Part shown: positions 42,573 through 52,700 of the stretch, piece after piece | Layout of the letters: the number at the start of each line of letters is the position of its first letter | Position numbering within the stretch: the stretch's first letter is position 1 | Assembly: GCA_948678575.1 (NCBI GenBank) | Contig: CAPPGO010000003.1 | Coordinates: 62,001 to 126,000 of the forward strand | Source of the DNA: an uncultured Clostridia bacterium | GTDB taxonomy: Bacteria > Bacillota > Clostridia > TANB77 > CAG-508 | DNA: 64,000 nucleotides | Direction: 5' to 3' | The notes under the pieces: model-generated | Seen by the model: the letters and a program-made list of their open reading frames with translations, nothing else | The model's database searches: none | Told to the model about the DNA's origin: nothing | Position numbers and translations under genes: made by a program

Positions 42573-43475
42573 ATGAAAAAATTATTAAAATTAATATTTG
42601 TTGTAGTAACAATTATTTGTATTGCTTTAACTGGAAAAGTTTATGCTACTTCACTTGATTGTAATATGGAAATTCAAACAGAAAAAGCAACTTATGCAAA
42701 AGGTGAAGAATTTATAGCAAATGTGTATATATCTAACATTAACTCTGACAAAGGTGTTATAGCCCTTCAAGCAATTTTAGACTATAATAAAAATGATTTA
42801 ACAATTCTTGAAATGAATGGAAAAAATGGCTGGGATACACCAGCAGAAGATATTTCTTATAATTCTGCAAATGGAAAAATGGCACTTACAAGAAATGCTT
42901 TGGGAAAAAATAATGAAGTAGTTTTTGAAATAAAATTTAAAGTAAATGGCAACAGTGCTTCAACAACTTCTATCAATTTAAAAGATATTATCGTTACAAA
43001 TGGTGATGATTCAAAAGATATCAATGTTATAACAAAAGCTTTAACAATTGGAACATCTGGTGGAAATCAAGGTGGCAACAACAATAACCAAGGCGGTAAT
43101 AATAACAATCAAGGTGGCAACAATAATAACCAAGGCGGTAATAATAACAATCAAGGTAACAACAATAATAACCAAGGCGGTAATAATAACAATCAAGGTA
43201 ACAATAACAATAACCAAGGTGGTAATAATAACAATCAAGGAAATAATAGCAACCAAGGTAATAATAATCAAAATGGATCAAATGGCACAACTGGAAGTAC
43301 TTCTAAAAACCAAGTTGACAACCAATCTACAAACAATATGCCAAAAACAGGTGTTACTAAACACCCAGTATTATTTATCTTAATCATAACAGCTGTTGGT
43401 ACATGTGCATATTTCTATGTAAACATGAAATATGCTTACAGTAAACCTTATGGAAAACCATTTACCAAAAAATAA
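42573..43475 (+). CDS. Cell-wall-anchored cohesin-like protein with Asn/Gly/Gln repeat
   Basis: The 300-residue protein has a signal peptide ending 'KVYAT' and a cohesin-like domain ('TYAKGEEFIANVYISNINSDKGVI... LDYNKNDLTILEM'). A low-complexity linker of about ten GGNNNNQ/GNNNNNQ units (residues ~165-235) follows. The sortase-like end has the motif MPKTG, a hydrophobic helix and a basic tail. The motif has Met in place of the first Leu of LPxTG. It would display the cohesin domain away from the wall. The cohesin resembles that of the dockerin-bearing protein at 35937, so the two may be partners. Confidence 0.82.
   Translation: MKKLLKLIFVVVTIICIALTGKVYATSLDCNMEIQTEKATYAKGEEFIANVYISNINSDKGVIALQAILDYNKNDLTILEMNGKNGWDTPAEDISYNSANGKMALTRNALGKNNEVVFEIKFKVNGNSASTTSINLKDIIVTNGDDSKDINVITKALTIGTSGGNQGGNNNNQGGNNNNQGGNNNNQGGNNNNQGNNNNNQGGNNNNQGNNNNNQGGNNNNQGNNSNQGNNNQNGSNGTTGSTSKNQVDNQSTNNMPKTGVTKHPVLFILIITAVGTCAYFYVNMKYAYSKPYGKPFTKK
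43063..43266 (+). repeat. Coding 21-bp-type tandem repeat
   Basis: About ten copies of a 21-bp unit (variants of GGTGGCAACAATAACCAA-like sequence) encode the GGNNNNQ linker. Third positions vary between copies, so it is an old expansion that may still change in length by slippage. Confidence 0.8.
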
Positions 43476-43492
43476 AAAATGAAATTCGTTTT

Positions 43493-43542
43493 AATAAACT
43501 CAAATCGTTCGACATAGTTCAACAATTTGAGTTTATTTTTTG
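43493..43542 (+). terminator. Terminator of the cohesin-like gene
   Basis: AATAAACTCAAAT (43493-43505) pairs with ATTTGAGTTTATT (43525-43537) and is followed by T5G. Confidence 0.85.
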
Positions 43543-43633
43543 TCACTAAAATTCATATAATCTTAATATTTTTTATTTGTAATCTCCATAAATCTGTGAT
43601 ATAGTATATCTATTGTTTTAAGGAGGAACAAAA

Positions 43634-45244
43634 TTGGATAAAAAACTTGACAATAAACTTAGTGTTCAATCAAAAACTCAAACATTCCAAAAATTTTCTG
43701 CCTCTGGCATTATGCTTACTGTTGGAATTATAACTGCAACCATTGGATTACTAGCAATATTTATTACAGTTTATTTTGATCTTGTAATAAATTTCGCTTC
43801 TGAAAAGTGTCAATTTAAAATTGATAATATTTTTCTTAATATTGCTTTTTCAGTTATAAGTTTGGGAGTATTGTATCTTTTTTATAGAATTTTACCTAAA
43901 ATAAATAAATATATTCTACTTGCCATAGCCTTAGCTTTTACTTTAATACTTGGACTTTGGTGGGTAAACCTTATAGGTTTTAAACCAATATCAGATCAAT
44001 CTATGGTTATATATTGTGGAGAGAAACTAGTTGAAAATGATTTATCTACAATTTTAAGTCCTGGAGAATACTTAAATAGGAATCCTCATCAGCTAGGTTT
44101 TTCTTTATATATTATGACAATTTTTAGATTCTTGGGAGAAAATAGTGTTCTTACATTACAGATATTAAATGTTATATATTCTACTGTTTCTACATTTTTA
44201 CTTTACTTAATTTGTAAAGAAATTTTTAAAGAAGAAACTGTGCAAAAAATTTGTCTATTACTTATATCATTTTTCTCTATATATTGGGCTATATTTAGTG
44301 TTCATGTATATGGAAATATTCCAGGTTTAATGTTTGGACTTATTGCTTTTTTATTTACTTTAAAATTTTTGGATAATAACAAAATATATTATCTTGCTAT
44401 AACTGGCATGTCAATTGCCTTAGCATATTTATTAAAAAGTAATTATGAAATTTTTGCTTGTGCCGTTATTATTGTTTTATTCTTATATTTCTTACAAACA
44501 TATAAAAAACAAGCTATTGCTGGAACTTTATTAGTTTTATTATGTATATTTACTTTTAAAACTTATGTATATAAACATGTAGAAAATGGTACTGGATATT
44601 CACTTAGTGAAGGTGTTCCTATGATTTCATATATTTATATGGGAATTGCAGAACCTGTAACACTTACTCCTGGATGGTATACAGCAGATGTAGAAACAAT
44701 ATATAATCAAAGTGGATTTAATAAAGAAGAATCTGCAAAAATTACAAGCGAATTATTAAAAAATAGATTAATTTTCTTTACTGAAAATCCTAGATATGTT
44801 TGGAATTTCTTTACTAGTAAGTTACAAACAACTTGGTTAAATCCTACATTTCAAGTATTTTGGTGTTCAACTCCAAGCACTATGATGACTCTTGACGCAG
44901 AATATAATTTAAGAATTGTATCTAATCCTATTATAGCTGATGTAATTTGTGGTGATATTCAAAAAAATTTAGAACAATCTATGGATATATTCCAAATAAT
45001 TACTTTTATGAGTGCTGGATTTGCCTTATTTAGTCTGTTTAAAACAGGTAGTTTAAAAGAAACTTTATTACCACTTACTTTTTTAGGTGGATTTATATTC
45101 CATATAATTTGGGAAACCAAGTCAATTTATGTAATACAATATTTCTACATAATGCTTCCTTTCTCTGCTTATGGAATTTATAAATTATTCACAATTCTTG
45201 ATAAAAAAATTAACGAGATATTAGAAAAATCAAAAACAGCTTAA
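43634..45244 (+). CDS. Multispan PMT/GT39-like glycosyltransferase
   Basis: The 536-residue protein has about 11-12 membrane helices. An early outer loop has 'GFKPISDQSMVIYCGEKLVENDL', with an Asp at the place of the catalytic residue of GT-C enzymes, then 'GEYLNRNPHQLGFSLY'. The pattern fits Dol-P-Man mannosyltransferase-like or ArnT-like GT-C enzymes that glycosylate lipids or surface proteins using a polyprenyl-phosphate sugar. The start is TTG behind AAGGAGG. It is a single gene between the cohesin gene and tRNA-Arg; glycosylation of surface proteins is a plausible but unproven role. Confidence 0.75.
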   Translation: MDKKLDNKLSVQSKTQTFQKFSASGIMLTVGIITATIGLLAIFITVYFDLVINFASEKCQFKIDNIFLNIAFSVISLGVLYLFYRILPKINKYILLAIALAFTLILGLWWVNLIGFKPISDQSMVIYCGEKLVENDLSTILSPGEYLNRNPHQLGFSLYIMTIFRFLGENSVLTLQILNVIYSTVSTFLLYLICKEIFKEETVQKICLLLISFFSIYWAIFSVHVYGNIPGLMFGLIAFLFTLKFLDNNKIYYLAITGMSIALAYLLKSNYEIFACAVIIVLFLYFLQTYKKQAIAGTLLVLLCIFTFKTYVYKHVENGTGYSLSEGVPMISYIYMGIAEPVTLTPGWYTADVETIYNQSGFNKEESAKITSELLKNRLIFFTENPRYVWNFFTSKLQTTWLNPTFQVFWCSTPSTMMTLDAEYNLRIVSNPIIADVICGDIQKNLEQSMDIFQIITFMSAGFALFSLFKTGSLKETLLPLTFLGGFIFHIIWETKSIYVIQYFYIMLPFSAYGIYKLFTILDKKINEILEKSKTA

Positions 45245-45292
45245 TACTTGCTAATAAGTATTAAGTTGTTTTTCTTATAACCATATTAAATA

Positions 45293-45321
45293 TTGACTTT
45301 TTTACTTAAATGTCTTATAAT
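45293..45321 (+). promoter_or_regulatory. Promoter of tRNA-Arg
   Basis: TTGACT (45293-45298), 17 nt, TATAAT (45316-45321), ending 14 nt before the tRNA. Confidence 0.85.
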
Positions 45322-45335
45322 AGTTTTTATGTGAT

Positions 45336-45411
<76 letters not shown>

Positions 45412-45412
<1 letters not shown>

Positions 45413-45443
45413 AGTACACTTAGCAATAGGTGTACTTTTTTAT
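45412..45443 (+). terminator. Terminator after tRNA-Arg
   Basis: AAGTACAC (45412-45419) pairs with GTGTACTT (45430-45437) and is followed by T4-5. Confidence 0.85.
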
Positions 45444-45447
45444 TTCT

Positions 45448-46569
45448 TTATACATTATAATTTAATTTTATATCCACTTCAAAATCTTTAAATTTTCTAT
45501 GCACTATTAATTTCACGGTATCTCCTGGATTTTTAGAATAAATATATTTTTTTAATTCACTCATTTTATTTATTTCTACATTATCTATTTTTGTAATTAT
45601 ATCACCAACTATAATTCCAGAATTATATACAGGTCCATCTAATGCAATACTATCTATATATATACCACTTTCCAAATCTACACTTGAATTAAGATATGGT
45701 ATTACTTCTTTATCATAACCATATATTCCTAAATATGGTTCATCAAATTTTCCAGTTTCAGATAATTTTTCAATTATAGGTTTTACAATATTTACTGGAA
45801 CTGCAAAGCCTATTCCATGTGCATCTGTTATTTTAATTGTATTTATTCCCAACAATTCACCAGATAAATTTATTAAGGCTCCACCACTATTTCCATTATT
45901 AATGGTACTATCTGTTTGAATTAAATCTTCCATATATACAGATTTATCATTTTCTTGTACTTTTATAGTTCTATTTAGTCCACTTATTATTCCTTTTGTT
46001 ACAGTTCTTTGAAATTCAAAACCTATTGGATTTCCAATTGCATATACATCTTCTCCCAAATCAATTTTATCTGAATCACCTAAACGCATATAATCTGATT
46101 TTGCAATCGAAATTTTTACTATCGCTAAATCAATATTTTTATCTGCCCATACAACATTTCCATCATATACTTTCCCACTTTCCAAAGTAACATAGCAACT
46201 ACTATATTTGTTTCCAGCTACATGATGATTAGTTAAAATATATCCGTTTTCTGTTACTATAACACCACTACCTGATTCAATTCCACCGTTTTCATCATCA
46301 CTAAGTATTCCAGTTTGTTTCATCTTAGATATTCCAACAATCGATTTTGTTGCTTCTTTTATAAATGCATAGTCCTTTTTTCCCTCTTCTGGCTCTTGCT
46401 TTTCTTCTACCTCATTTTTTAGTTTTTCAGTAGAATAATTCTGCTCATTTGAGTTTTGTATTCCTTCTAATCTTAAATTTAAAGCTACCAAAAGAACTAT
46501 AATAACAAGCATTGCTAGAAAAACGAGTAGACCTCTTCCTCGCTTTTCTCCCCTATTTTCATAATACAT
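45448..46569 (-). CDS. HtrA/DegP-type membrane serine protease
   Basis: The 373-residue protein has a short cytoplasmic N-terminus, one membrane helix (residues ~15-35), a trypsin-like domain and one PDZ domain. The protease domain has His in 'GYILTNHHVAG', Asp in 'NIDLAIVKI' and Ser in 'TINNGNSGGALI'. The PDZ has 'GPVYNSGIIVGDIITKIDNVEI'. It degrades or refolds misfolded proteins at the outer face of the membrane. ATG 46569 is correctly spaced from AAGGAG, whereas the upstream in-frame GTG lies within the ribosome binding site. It is transcribed toward tRNA-Arg. Confidence 0.94.
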   Translation of the reverse strand: MYYENRGEKRGRGLLVFLAMLVIIVLLVALNLRLEGIQNSNEQNYSTEKLKNEVEEKQEPEEGKKDYAFIKEATKSIVGISKMKQTGILSDDENGGIESGSGVIVTENGYILTNHHVAGNKYSSCYVTLESGKVYDGNVVWADKNIDLAIVKISIAKSDYMRLGDSDKIDLGEDVYAIGNPIGFEFQRTVTKGIISGLNRTIKVQENDKSVYMEDLIQTDSTINNGNSGGALINLSGELLGINTIKITDAHGIGFAVPVNIVKPIIEKLSETGKFDEPYLGIYGYDKEVIPYLNSSVDLESGIYIDSIALDGPVYNSGIIVGDIITKIDNVEINKMSELKKYIYSKNPGDTVKLIVHRKFKDFEVDIKLNYNV

Positions 46570-46656
46570 ATTCACTCCTTTTTATTTTATATTTTCCACT
46601 TTTTCCCTTTATATTCAAACATTTGTAACATTTATATTAAATTTATCTCAAATTGA

Positions 46657-46684
46657 TTGATTTTTAAGTACATTATTATATAAT
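46657..46684 (+). promoter_or_regulatory. Promoter of the NRPS gene
   Basis: TTGATT (46657-46662), 16 nt, TATAAT (46679-46684), 36 bp before the ATG. No operator is evident. Confidence 0.5.
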
Positions 46685-46720
46685 AAGCGTATAAAATTCT
46701 AAATTTTAGAGGATGTAAAA

Positions 46721-49700
46721 ATGGGAAAAAAATTATATGATTTAAGTAATCCACAACTTTCAATTTGGGCCACTGAACAATTTTATTCTGGCACAAATGT
46801 AAATAATATTTGTGGAACAGTACTAATATCAGATACTTTAAATGCTAATATTTTAAAACAAGCTATCATCAATGTTATAAACAATAATGATAATTTTAAA
46901 ATTCGTTTTGAAAAAGATAAAAATACATTAAAACAATATATAGATCAAAATATTCCAATTGATATTGAAATTGTAAATTTAAAAAATAAAAATGAAATTA
47001 CAGATTTAGAAAACAAGCTTGCATCTCAAATTTTCAAAATAACAAAAGAACCACTATTTAAAATTCAAGTCTTTAAATTAGAAAATAATGCTGGTGGATT
47101 TGTAATTAATATTCATCATCTAATTTCTGATAGTTGGACTCTTGGATTAATTGGTAAAAAGATTGTACATGAATATGCTATGCTTATTTCTAAAAATGAA
47201 GACAATAAAACAAATGTAACTTCTTATATAAATTATCTTGAAGCTGAAAAAGAATATACAAACAGTAACAGATATCAAAAAGATAAAGCTTATTGGGAAA
47301 AAACATTTGCAAATATCCCAAATATAGCAACAATTCCTAGTAAAAATTCCTATAACAATCCTTTCTCTTGTGAAGGTAATAGGGATTTATTTATAATTCC
47401 AAAAAAATTTGTATCTCAAATTAATAATTTCTGTAAAATTCATAAAATTTCTATATTTAATTTTTTTACAGCAATTTTATCTATTTATATTAATAAAATT
47501 AACAACATTGATAATTTTGTTATAGGAACACCTATTTTAAATAGATCTTCTTTTAATGAAAAAAACACAAATGGTATGTTTGTAAACATGACACCTCTAT
47601 TAATCAATGTTGAAAACAACAAAACTTTTGGACAGTTTTTAGAAAATGTTTCTAAAAGCTCTATTGCTATGCTAAGACATCAGAAATATCCTTATCAAAA
47701 AATATTAGATTTTGTTAGAGAAAAAGATAATACTATTCCAAACTTATATAATATTGTTCTTTCATATCAGATAACTTCTGTTTTTATACAGGAAAACTTA
47801 AAATATGAATCTCGTTGGGCTTTTAATGGAACATCTGCTGATGATTTAACAATACAATTATATGACCTAAATGAAACTGGAAATTTGAATATTGCTTATG
47901 ATTACAAAAAATCTAAATACAGCTCTGATGAAATTAAAACTTTACACAGCAGACTTTTAAATATAATCTCACAAGTATTTGATGCAAGCGATATCGAAAT
48001 TTCTAAAATCAAAATTTTAACTAAGCAAGAAGAAAAAGAAATTCTAAACTTTAATAAAACTAATATTAGATATAATAAAAATATACCAATTATAAAACAC
48101 TTTGAAAATCAAGCAAAAAAAACGCCAAACAATATTGCTCTCACTTTTAAAGGAAGTCTTTTAACTTATAAAGAACTAAATGAAAAATCTAATTCATTAG
48201 CACACTATTTAAGAGAAAATGGTGTTACTAATAATGTTATTGTTGGTATTATGGTAAATCGTTCTATTGAAATGATAATTGGAATTTTAGCGATATTAAA
48301 AGCTGGTGGAGCTTATTTACCAATAGATCCAGAATATCCAAAAGATAGAATTTCTTACATGTTACAAGATAGTCAAGCTGAAATTTTATTATCTCACAAA
48401 GGGTTAGCAAAGGATATTAAATGCAAAAAAATTATAAATATAGATCTTAATAATAATCTATATTTTGAGAATAAAAATAATTTAAAAAACATATCTAAAC
48501 CTAATGATTTAGCATATATTATCTATACCTCTGGTTCTACTGGAAAACCAAAAGGTGTTATGCTTATGCAAAAAAATTATTCAAACTTTTTAGCATCTAT
48601 GATTGACAAAATTAAATATTTAAAACAGGGTCACAAATACTCTATAATTTCAATAACTACTGTTTCTTTTGATATTTTTAGTTTTGAAACCATAATATCA
48701 CTTACTTGTGGACTTCATTTATATTTAACTGATTATTTTGAGCAAAAATATACAGACAATTTAGAACAATTAATAAAAACTGAAAAAATTGATATTATTC
48801 AAACTACACCTTCTGTTATGCGCTTTCACATAGATAACGCAAAAAATTTAGACAATTTTTCAAAATTAAAATATATTGTACTTGCAGGTGAACAACTACC
48901 AGAAGATTTAGTTTTGAAATTAAAAGAAATTGCCCCAAATGTTACAATTATTAATGGCTATGGTCCTTCTGAAACTACTATTTTTTCTAGTGTTAATGAT
49001 GTAACTAATTTAGAAAAAGTAACAATTGGAAAACCAATTGGCAATACTTATTTTTATATCTTAGATAAAGACTTAAATCTCCTTCCTAAAAATAATATTG
49101 GAGAAATATATATTGGCGGTGATGGAGTTGGAAAAGGATATTTATTTAATGAAGCTTTAACAAAAGAAAAATTTTTACCAAATCCTTTTGGAAAAGGAAT
49201 AATATATAAAACTGGTGACTTAGGTTCTTGGAATAACGATGGAACTATTTCTTGTAATGGAAGAATTGACCATCAAGTTAAGCTTCGTGGTCTTCGTATT
49301 GAATTAGAAGAAATTGAAAATAAAATAAATAAATTTAACCGTAATAGCAAAACAAAATCAGTTGTAATTTTGAAAGGAACATCTACAAATAGTTATTTAC
49401 ACGCTTTTATATGTTCAGATGAAAATATTAATTTACCAGATTTAAAAAATTATCTACAAAAAAATTTACCAAATTATATGATACCTTCTAGCTATTCATT
49501 TTTAGACGAATTTCCTACCACACCAAACGGAAAAATTGATAGAAAAGCATTAAATGCTATACAAAGTACAACAATTTCTGAAAACATTGTAAAGCCAGAA
49601 ACTCCAACTGAAAAAATAATTTACAGAGAAGTTAGCAATATCATACAAAATTCTAATTTTGGTATTTTAGATGATTTTTTCAGCATTGGTTTAGATTCTT

Positions 49701-52700
49701 TAAAAATAATAAATTTATCCCTAAATTTAGGTGATAAATTAAATACTAAACTTGCTATTGCAGATTTTTACAAATTAGCAAATATACAAAAATTAGCTAA
49801 ATTTATTGATGATTGCAAGGATAATAAAATATATGAATTAACTCACACAGAGAAAAAACAAGAAGCTTATCCTCTTTCATCAGCACAAGAAAGAATTTTC
49901 TACGCTCAAAAATTAAATGAAAATTCTACTACATATAATTTAACTGGTGGAATCATTATACATAAAAAAGTTTCTAAAAATAAAATTATAGATATATTTA
50001 ATACTTTAATTAACAGACATTCAGCATTTAGAACATCTTTCATTTGGAAAGATAATACTTTAATGCAACATATTAATGAAAAATGTGAAATAAATATCGA
50101 ATTTATAAAAGATAAACAAAACAATATTCAAAAACTTGTTGACAATTTTGCTAAGCCTTTTGATTTAACCTCTGCCCCATTACTTAGAGCAGAAGTACAT
50201 TATACAAAATCAAAAGACACATTAATTTTAATTGACACTCATCATATTATAGTTGATGGTACATCACTTTCTATTTTAATTAATGAATTTATAAAATTAT
50301 TAAATGATACAAACTTAGACACAAATGAATTCGAATATTTAGATTATGCTATTTGGGAAAATAATTTTAAGAACACAGAAAAATTTAAAAATTTGAAAAA
50401 TTACTGGGAAAATAAATTCACGGGTAAAGAAATTCCAGCAATTAATTTACCTTATGATTGTTCACCTAATGAAACAAAAGATTTTAAAGGAAATACTATA
50501 TCAAAATCACTAGATGATAAAATATTTTCTAGTCTTCAAACCATTAGTCAAACTTATAATGTTTCAACATATATGCTTTTACTTAGTGCATTTTATGTAT
50601 TACTTAACAAATACACTGGTCAAGAAAATATTATTGTAGGAAGTCCTACTTCTGCCAGAGAATTACATGGAATTCAAAATTTAATTGGTATGTTTGTAAA
50701 CAATATGATATTAGAAAATGAAATAGATTCTTCTACTTCTTTTACTGATTTTATACAAAACACAAAAAACTTAGTTTTGGAAACTATGGCAAATGAACCA
50801 TATCCTTATGAATTAATAACTAGAAAATTTAATAATAATTTTTTTGATGTTATGTTTACATATCAAAATAAATTCGACTTCTTTAATAACGATAATATTA
50901 AAAACAATAGCTATGACATTTTATTTGCAAAAAGCAAAACTTCAAAATTTAATCTTTCTCTTGAAATAATTGAAGCTACAAAAACTATAAATTTAGAATA
51001 TAGTACTTCTTTATTTAAAGATGAAACAGCTATGCAAATATTAAATCATTATATAAATATTTTAAAAGAAATTATAAAAAATCCAAATCGTACAATTGCT
51101 GATATTTCTGCTCTTGACGAATTAGAGCAAAATAAAATTTTATATGGTTTGAATAATACTTATTTACAATATCCAAAAGAAAAAACAATTGCCGAATTAA
51201 TAGAAGATCAAGCTTTAAAAACACCAGAAAAAATTGCTATTACTTTTGAAAACAGCTCTTTAACATTTAAAGAACTAAACGACAAATCTAACATACTTGC
51301 GCATTACTTGCGCTCTAAAAACATACAAAGAAATGATATTGTAGGTATTATACTTGAAAGAAGTTTAGAACTTATTGTAGCAATACTTGCTGTTTTAAAA
51401 AGTGGTGCTTGCTATATTCCAATAGACCCTACTTTCCCAAAAAGTAGAATTAACTATATGCTTACAAATAGCAATAGCAAACTTCTAATAGTAGATAAAT
51501 TTACAATCAAAAAAATGAATTTTGAAAATGAACTCTTAATAAATTTAGATAATATAGAAAATCTATCAAAAGATATTTCTAGATTAGAACATATTAATTT
51601 ACCTGATGATAATTCTTATATTATCTATACATCTGGTTCTACTGGCGCACCAAAAGGAGTTGTTTTAAAACATAAATCTCTAACTAATTTAACTTATCAT
51701 CTAAATAATTATGTAGAATTTTTAAAAAATCCTCATAACAATGAATGTATGGCATCTGTTACTACTTCTAGCTTTGATATATTTATTTTTGAAACTCTAA
51801 TATGTCTTCAAAAAGGTATTAAAGTTGCTATTTCTAATAAAGATGAACAAGTAATTCCAGAAAAATTAAATAATTTGATTGAAAATAATAATGTTACAGC
51901 TATACAAATGACACCATCAAGAATGCAATTATTTATTGATAATATTAATGATGTGCCAGCTCTAAAAAAATTAAAATATGTTACTTTGGCTGGTGAACCA
52001 TTACCTTTATACTTAGTAAAAAGTTTAAAAGAATTAGGAATAAAAAAAGTTTATAATGGTTATGGGCCATCTGAAACTACTGTATTTTCAAGTTTCACAG
52101 ATGTAACAGAAAAAACAGAAATAACTATTGGAACTCCATTATCAAACACTTACTTTTATGTGCTTGATAATAATTTGAATCCTGTACCTAATGGTGTTGC
52201 TGGTGAACTTTATATTGCTGGTGATGGTGTTGGAAATGGTTATTTAAACAAGCCAAACCTTACTAACGCAAGCTTTATAAAAAATCCATTTATAGATAAT
52301 TCTTTAATGTATAAAACAGGAGATTTGTGCAAATTTTTACCAAATGGAGAATTATGCTATCTTGGCAGAATAGATAATCAAATTAAAATTCGTGGTTTGC
52401 GTATCGAATTAGACGAAATAGAAAACAGAATCTTAACTTTTCCTTTTATACAAAAAGCAAAAGTTATTAAGCAAACAATAAATGAAAGAGAATTTTTATC
52501 TGCATATTTTATAGCTGAACAACGAATAAATATAGCTAATTTAAGAAGCTATTTATTAGAATTTTTACCAAGCTACATGATACCAACATATTTTACTGCT
52601 TTGGATTGCTTCCCTTACACTCCTAATGGAAAAATTGATAAGAAAGCTCTACCATTACCAAAAACTGATTTAAAAAATACTAGTGAAAAATATACACCAC

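Noticed and set aside
43063..43266. Repeat array as a CRISPR
   Set aside because: Units are contiguous 21-bp coding repeats with no spacers, in frame within a surface-protein gene.
43027..43383. Long ORFs in other frames across the GGNNNNQ repeat
   Set aside because: The tandem repeat is open in several frames. Only the frame of the cohesin-like protein has a signal peptide, a domain and an anchor.
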